Below, piece by piece: positions 6,874 to 10,563 of a stretch of 10,563 nucleotides of DNA; positions within the stretch are counted from its first letter, which is position 1; each line of letters starts with the position of its first letter. The position numbers were made by a program, and so were the translations under genes. Under the pieces are notes generated by a model. That model was not told the origin of the DNA, did no database searches, and worked only from the letters and a program-made list of their open reading frames with translations. This stretch comes from Hyphomicrobiales bacterium (lineage in GTDB: Bacteria; Pseudomonadota; Alphaproteobacteria; Rhizobiales; Aestuariivirgaceae), in assembly GCA_012032065.1 (NCBI GenBank), contig JAAURV010000079.1:1-10563 (forward strand), given 5' to 3'.

Positions 6874-7104
6874 TTAGTTGCCGCCGAAAGATTTGCTCTC
6901 GTTCATCTTCATGTCCATGAGATGCCGCTGGAATGCCGTGAGGTGCTTCATCCGGCTCTGCATGAATTTCATCTCCTCGTCGACCATCTGCATCTGCATG
7001 TCGTAGTACTTGGCGCGCATTTCGTCTGGCTTGTTTCCCTCGGCGGCGACGGTGGCGGCCGATAGCGCGGCCAGCATTGCGCCTGCGATAACGAGGTTTT
7101 TCAT
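6874..7104 (-). CDS. Small secreted methionine-rich protein, unknown function
   Basis: A 76-residue protein with a typical Sec signal peptide: MKN, a hydrophobic core (about 4-19) and a likely cut after VAA at residue 21. The mature part of about 55 residues is predicted from its composition to be helical. It contains 10 methionines (29, 36, 38, 40, 45, 48, 52, 63, 65, 67), several as MxM or Mx2-3M, plus His54 and His61. It has no cysteine or tryptophan. The start at 7104 is fixed by AAGGAG (minus strand of 7111-7116), 6 nt upstream. A longer reading from 7152 has no such support and would hide the signal peptide. I recognise no family. Such Met/His patterns occur in periplasmic Cu(I)-binding proteins and could also serve as oxidant sinks; both are guesses from composition. 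Confidence 0.75.
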   Translation of the reverse strand: MKNLVIAGAMLAALSAATVAAEGNKPDEMRAKYYDMQMQMVDEEMKFMQSRMKHLTAFQRHLMDMKMNESKSFGGN

Positions 7105-7281
7105 GGTTTGCTCCTTGAGTTCAAATCGGGCGATGGATCGGCATGATCGCATCTGCCATCATCCTCGCAATTCCCGCGTCGGGAAGGAAATGCCGTTGTT
7201 CTATGGATTCAATATGATCGCGGTATCGGGTTTCCGCTCCCGGTCAGTGGCGGACTGGCTGACGATAAACCCCTTGAACTG

Positions 7282-7297
7282 AAATCATGCATGATTT
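7282..7297. promoter_or_regulatory. Perfect 16-bp palindrome, candidate operator
   Basis: AAATCATGCATGATTT is fully self-complementary and AT-rich against a GC-rich background. It lies 4 nt before a TTGACA -35-like hexamer, in the region between the divergent Met-rich and LysR genes. The form suits a dimeric helix-turn-helix regulator. Which protein binds it cannot be told. Confidence 0.6.
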
Positions 7298-7360
7298 GCA
7301 TTTGACAGAACTCACAAAGATCAAAACAGATACACTATGAGAACTTAACAACGTGTCATA

Positions 7361-7392
7361 CCCGTCACGCCTTGTCCGCAAGGTGAAACGGG
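7361..7392 (+). other. Stem-loop in the LysR leader
   Basis: CCTTG (7370-7374) and CAAGG (7379-7383) form a hairpin with tetraloop TCCG. The stem extends by TCA/TGA and CCCG/CGGG with 2-nt bulges, about 12 bp in all. It matches no riboswitch class I can recall. Confidence 0.4.
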
Positions 7393-7421
7393 CGTAGGCA
7401 AATAGCGCCGGGGACAACACC

Positions 7422-7447
7422 CAGGAGGAAGCTCAAGCGGACTCCTG
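7422..7447 (+). other. Shine-Dalgarno-like sequence inside a hairpin, far from the LysR start
   Basis: AGGAGGAA (7423-7430) is a near-consensus ribosome site but lies 37 nt before the LysR ATG, with no start codon at normal spacing. CAGGAG (7422-7427) can pair with CTCCTG (7442-7447), which would mask it. It may be a regulatory leader element or a coincidence. Confidence 0.35.
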
Positions 7448-7467
7448 CGATAATAGGCCGAAGCCCG

Positions 7468-8384
7468 ATGGAGCTTCACCAGGTGCGCTATGCCCTCGCG
7501 GTCAGCAAAACGCTGAATTTCACGCGCGCATCCGAAGAATGCAATGTCACGCAACCCGCGCTCTCGCGCGCCGTGCAGCAACTTGAAGCGGAACTTGGCG
7601 GCGAACTCTTCAGGCGCGAAAGGTCGCACACCCACGTCACTGACCTGGGGCGCGCGGTGTTCCCAGCGCTGCAGCAGTGCTTCGAAGCCAGTCTATCCGC
7701 GAAGACCTTGGCGGAAGGCTTCCGAAAAACGGCCATGCGCCTTTCAATCTGGCGCTTGCCCGCACGATCGGCATGGAACAGATGACGCCGATCTTGAGCG
7801 AGATCGCAGGCGCATTTCCCAACATCGAGATCAACATCTTCCGCGGGCCACCTCACGAAATCGCCGACAAGATGAAGAGCGGCGATCTCGAGTTGGCGGT
7901 TTCCGAGCCTCTCGGAGACGAATGGGAGAGGTTCGATGCGCGCAAACTTTATCAGGAAGAGTTCGGCCTGCTGGTCAATCGGACCCATCCGCTCTTGCAA
8001 CGGAACAGCGTCGAGATCGAGGATCTGGTAAACGAGCGGCTGTTGTGCCGTCCCTATTGCTCGCTGACCGACATGCTTGAGCTTGAGTTTCGGAAACATG
8101 GCCTGACGCCGCCCTCGAAACATGAAGTCCCGCTCGTCGAAGACCTTGCGAGCATGGTCCGCGCAAATCTCGGCGTCGGAATTTGGCCGAAGAGCCGGGA
8201 GGCCGGAGGCGATCTCCGCCTGGCGCAAATCCAAGGCTTCGACATGAATGCCTTGATCAGCCTCTACACGGTGTTTGGCCGGAAACAGTCCGCGGCCGCT
8301 TCAACATTTGTCAGGCTGTTGCGGTCCAAGGATTGGTCCGCGGAAGGCCAGCCCGCGATCATGGCAGGGGAGAGTCTCCATTGA
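7468..8384 (+). CDS. LysR-family transcriptional regulator with a CxxxC pair (one frameshift at 7725-7729)
   Basis: A DNA-binding regulator. The N-terminal winged helix-turn-helix is typical: MELHQVRYALAVSKTLNFTR, then TQPALSRAVQQLEAELG and FRRERSHTHVTDLGR (residues 1-63). The first frame fails after AEGFRK; the effector-binding domain continues in another frame as NGHAPFNLALARTIG through EEFGLLVNRTHPL to SMVRANLGVGIWP and a TGA at 8382-8384. Five A residues at 7725-7729 where six are needed explain the break. The restored protein has 305 residues, the normal size. Cys194 and Cys198 (LLCRPYC) fall close to the position of the redox Cys199 of E. coli OxyR by alignment around the following MVRANLGVGIWP segment. 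The peroxiredoxin-like gene overlaps its stop, so the two form an operon. The ATG at 7468 has only a weak ribosome site. Confidence 0.88.
8367..8372 (+). promoter_or_regulatory. Ribosome binding site supporting a TTG start for the peroxiredoxin
   Basis: GGGGAG lies 8 nt before TTG 8381-8383, which overlaps the LysR stop TGA 8382-8384 (TTGA). The next in-frame ATG at 8438 has a GGAG 12 nt upstream, a poorer fit. Confidence 0.5.
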
Positions 8385-9082
8385 GCCCTCCAGGCCTGAA
8401 GGAAGAACTTGAACTCTGCACGGAGCGTTGCCGGAACATGGATGCGCCGCTGTCGGAGAGGCTCAGCACATTCGCGGACGACGTTCGCCGCCTGAGCCCG
8501 CCATTCGCCGACATCGTCGATCGCATGCTCAAGCGCCTGTACGATAGCGGCGCGGGTGATGGCGCTCCGAACATTGGCGAACCCATGCCGAATTTTGTTT
8601 TGCCGGACGAAACGGGCCATCTCGTGAGTTTAGAAGAGCTGCTCCAGAAGGGCCAGGTCGTCGTATCATTCAACCGTGGGCATTGGTGCCCCTATTGCCG
8701 GCTCAACGCCGACGCCATGGCGCACGTCGAGAAAAAGGTGAAGGACGCAGGCGGGCAGTTTGTGCTGATCACGCCGGAAACGGCGAAGTTCAACAAGACG
8801 CTCAAGCAAGACGCGCGCGCGCTCTTTCCGATCCTCACCGATCTCGACAGCGGTTATGCACTCGAACTGCAGCTCGCCATTCAGATCAACGACGAAAAGC
8901 GAATCGCCATGACGGCGGCGGGATGGGATATTTCGAAGTATCAGGACAACGAAAACTGGACGCTGCCGATCCCCGCGACCTTTGTCGTCGGCAAGGACGG
9001 CCGCGTCAAGGCGCGCTTCGTCGACCCGGACTACCGCAAGCGCATGCAAATAAGCGATCTCATAGCCGCGGTGGAAAGCTGA
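8381..9082 (+). CDS. Peroxiredoxin-like (AhpC/TSA, thioredoxin-fold) protein
   Basis: A cytosolic thioredoxin-fold protein of the AhpC/TSA superfamily, PRX-like type, expected to reduce peroxides through an active-site thiol. An N-terminal helical region (about 1-60) precedes GEPMPNFVLPDETG (67-80), the usual start of the fold. The active site RGHWCPYC places Cys103 as the presumed peroxidatic residue and Cys106 as its CxxC partner. Later landmarks are FVLITPE, then FPILTDLD and PIPATFVVGKDGRVKARFVDPDYRKR. The open frame extends further upstream within LysR. I chose TTG 8381, which overlaps the LysR stop and has a ribosome site; ATG 8438 would give a protein 19 residues shorter. Translational coupling to the LysR gene implies co-regulation, possibly autoregulated by the LysR. 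Its stop lies 3 nt from the converging ndh stop. Confidence 0.88.
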   Translation: MSPPGLKEELELCTERCRNMDAPLSERLSTFADDVRRLSPPFADIVDRMLKRLYDSGAGDGAPNIGEPMPNFVLPDETGHLVSLEELLQKGQVVVSFNRGHWCPYCRLNADAMAHVEKKVKDAGGQFVLITPETAKFNKTLKQDARALFPILTDLDSGYALELQLAIQINDEKRIAMTAAGWDISKYQDNENWTLPIPATFVVGKDGRVKARFVDPDYRKRMQISDLIAAVES

Positions 9083-9085
9083 GAC

Positions 9086-10334
9086 CTACATCTCGCTTCC
9101 AGTAATGAGCCGCGCGCCGCGATTGTGGGTGAAGTAGGCCCAACCCCAGTCCAGCATCACGGTAAAACGGTTGCGAAAACCGATCAGGAATCCGAGGTGG
9201 ACAATGCCCCAAATGAGCCAAGCCGGAAATCCCGAAAGCGTGAATCGGCCGAAATCCGCCACCGCAGCCTTGCGGCCAATGGTGGCGAGGCTGCCATAGT
9301 CCTTATAGACGAAGGGCATGGAAGTCCTTCCGGCGATATCGGAGAGAATAGTTCGAGCCACGTGCTTGCCCATCTGTTTTGCCGCGGGCGCAATGCCGGG
9401 CACGAAGCGGCCGGCGCCATCCTTGACCGCAGCCGTATCGCCAATCACGAAGACGTTCGGGTGACCTGCGACCCTTAAATCCCCGCCCACCTCGACGCGG
9501 CCCGCCCGATCGGACTTGGCTTTCAACCATTTTGCCGCCGGCGAGGCCATGACGCCGGCGCCCCAGATGATGGTGATGCATCGATCCTGTTGCCGCTCGC
9601 CAGAATCAAGCCTTGTCCGTCGCACGCGGTGACGGCATCGCTCTTGATCACTTCGATTTTCAGTTTCCGGAGCTGCTCTTCGGCGGAATCCGACAACGCA
9701 TCGGGAAAGGATGGCAACAACCGCGGCCCTGCCTCGATCAATACGATGCGCGCCGAAGAGGGATCGATGTGTGCGAAGTCGCAGACGATCGATTTCCGCG
9801 CAAGTTCGGCGATGGCGCCTGCCATCTCCACTCCGGTCGGACCAGCCCCGACCACCGCGAATGTAAGCAGCTTGCGCGTTCTTCCTCGCCGGTTGCGGCT
9901 TCGGCTTTCTCGAACGCGATCAAGACACGCCTGCGGATTTGGATCGCTTCGTCGATATCCTTGAGGCCGGGCGCGAACTTCTCCCAATCCTCGTGTCCGA
10001 AGTAAGCGTGCCGTGCGCCTGTTGCCACGATCAGGTAATCGTAGGGAATGCGGCGGCTCGCCGTCACCACCGATTGCGCATCGAGGTCGACATCCAGCGC
10101 CTTGTCCATGAGCACGGTCGTGTTGCGCTGACCGGCGAGAATCTTGCGGATCGGAGTCGCGATCTGCGCCGGTGAAAGAGCCGCGGTCGCCACTTGATAA
10201 AGCAGCGGCTGGAACAAGTGATAGTTCCGCTGATCGATCAGCGTCACATCGACTTGCGCTTTCTTCAAGGCATGGGCAGCGTTAAGGCCGCCGAAGCCTG
10301 CGCCGAGGATAACGGACATGAGTACTTCGCCCAT
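9086..10334 (-). CDS. ndh: Type II NADH:quinone oxidoreductase (NDH-2), two frameshifts at about 9876 and 9579
   Basis: A single-subunit, non-proton-pumping flavoprotein bound to the inner face of the membrane, passing electrons from NADH to quinone. Visible are the FAD-binding GAGFGG (residues 11-16), YHLFQPLLYQVATAALSP (38-55), the NAD-binding VVGAGPTGVEMAG (about 160-173), the GDTAA flavin motif after HPNVFVI, a quinone-site-like APAAKQMGKHVA, and an amphipathic C-terminus ending in ARLITGSEM. The protein reads in three successive frames. It breaks after GEEER (about 9874-9878) and again after RIDA (about 9578-9580), each explained by one lost base. Restored length is 416 residues, typical for NDH-2. 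The start is 3 nt after the DoxX stop, so translation is probably coupled; ATG 10319 (MSVILGAG) is an alternative. The stop TAG is at 9086-9088. Confidence 0.88.
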
Positions 10335-10337
10335 CCT

Positions 10338-10563
10338 TCAGATATAGTGAGCGAAGGCTCTTTTCGCCACATGGTCCATGGAAAAAACGCCGGCCCCGCG
10401 CGCGGCCAGCAGAAGCAGCAGACCCGCCCACAGCAGGTGCTCGGCCCAATGTCCTGGATAGACGAAAAGCTGAACGGCCGCGACGACGCCCAGAAGCGCC
10501 AGCGCGCCAAGCCGCGTGAACAGTCCAAGGAATAGGAGCACCGCGCCCACGAGTTCGGTCGCG
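10338..10563 (-). CDS. DoxX family membrane protein, C-terminal part (5' end outside window)
   Basis: The visible 74 residues start at ATELVGAVLLFLGLFTRLGA, the conserved second-helix region of DoxX proteins (ELVGGLLLLLGLFTR type). Another hydrophobic segment follows (LLWAGLLLLLAARGAG) and then FSMDHVAKR, the usual DoxX ending with a short cytosolic tail. DoxX proteins are small four-helix inner-membrane proteins tied to quinone and thiol redox reactions in several bacteria. The frame stays open to the window end, so the GTG at 10550 is internal. The stop TGA (10338-10340) is 3 nt before the ndh start, making a doxX-ndh operon. A link between DoxX and NDH-2 through the quinone pool is an inference from this pairing. 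Confidence 0.8.
   Translation of the reverse strand, partial: ATELVGAVLLFLGLFTRLGALALLGVVAAVQLFVYPGHWAEHLLWAGLLLLLAARGAGVFSMDHVAKRAFAHYI

Larger units (their letters stand above)
7105..7467. promoter_or_regulatory. Divergent intergenic region of 363 nt upstream of the Met-rich and LysR genes
   Basis: No gene is seen. The left part (7105-7260) holds the Met-rich ribosome site and a TTCCCG-cgt-CGGGAA hairpin (7171-7185). The middle holds a perfect 16-bp palindrome followed by TTGACA (7302-7307), a good -35 match. A TACACT at 7331-7336 is 23 nt away, too far for a normal -10, so the promoter is not resolved. The right part is a structured leader before the LysR gene. Confidence 0.5.

Noticed and set aside
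7302..7336. Complete sigma-70 promoter TTGACA plus TACACT
   Set aside because: The spacing of 23 nt is too long for a functional pair, so only the -35-like hexamer is noted.
7361..7392. Known riboswitch in the LysR leader
   Set aside because: The conserved boxes of cobalamin, SAM-II and guanidine classes were looked for by eye and not found.
7449..7454. GATAAT as a -10 box for the LysR gene
   Set aside because: No acceptable -35 lies 16-18 nt upstream, and it would leave a leader of only a few bases.
7488..8234. Minus-strand 248-codon open frame across LysR
   Set aside because: A shadow of the LysR and effector domain coding strand without recognisable domains or a ribosome site.

Overview
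The window looks like chromosomal DNA of a GC-rich alphaproteobacterium, probably Hyphomicrobiales (Rhizobiales). This is an inference from codon use, the protein families and the style of the Tat-exported sugar-binding protein; no rRNA or other phylogenetic marker is present. No tRNA, rRNA, CRISPR array, insertion sequence or phage gene was seen.

Layout, left to right. (1) The 3' part of a cutC-type gene (+) is followed 16 nt later by an intact amidase-signature hydrolase (+, 500-1978). (2) A short-chain dehydrogenase (-, 1979-2756) converges on the amidase with no base between the two stop codons. (3) A 174-nt divergent promoter region with an inverted repeat leads into a carbohydrate-type ABC importer (+): a Tat-exported binding protein (2931-4306), an 11-bp intercistronic hairpin, then two permeases (4422-5375 and 5375-6262) joined by a TGATG overlap. 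No ATPase gene is present. (4) A decayed AraC-family regulator lies at 6412-6732. (5) A small secreted methionine-rich protein is encoded on the minus strand (6874-7104). (6) A 363-nt gene-free region holds a perfect 16-bp palindrome and a structured leader. (7) A LysR regulator (7468-8384) overlaps a peroxiredoxin-like gene (8381-9082). (8) Converging on these, with a 3-nt gap, is a minus-strand pair: a DoxX-like membrane protein (cut by the window end) and a type II NADH dehydrogenase (9086-10334).

How the genes may work together. The left half resembles a small catabolic locus: import of a sugar-like or amide-containing solute, hydrolysis by the amidase and oxidation by the dehydrogenase. 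The right half is thiol and quinone redox functions: a LysR protein with a Cys pair placed like that of OxyR, a CPYC peroxiredoxin, NDH-2 and DoxX. These functional groupings are inferences from gene context.

A striking feature is the number of clean reading-frame breaks. There is one each in cutC, the dehydrogenase, the binding protein and LysR, and two in ndh. In each case the protein resumes perfectly in another frame and the restored length fits the family; two of the breaks lie in homopolymer runs. This pattern suggests sequencing or assembly indels, or very recent mutation, rather than old decay. The AraC remnant looks genuinely degraded.
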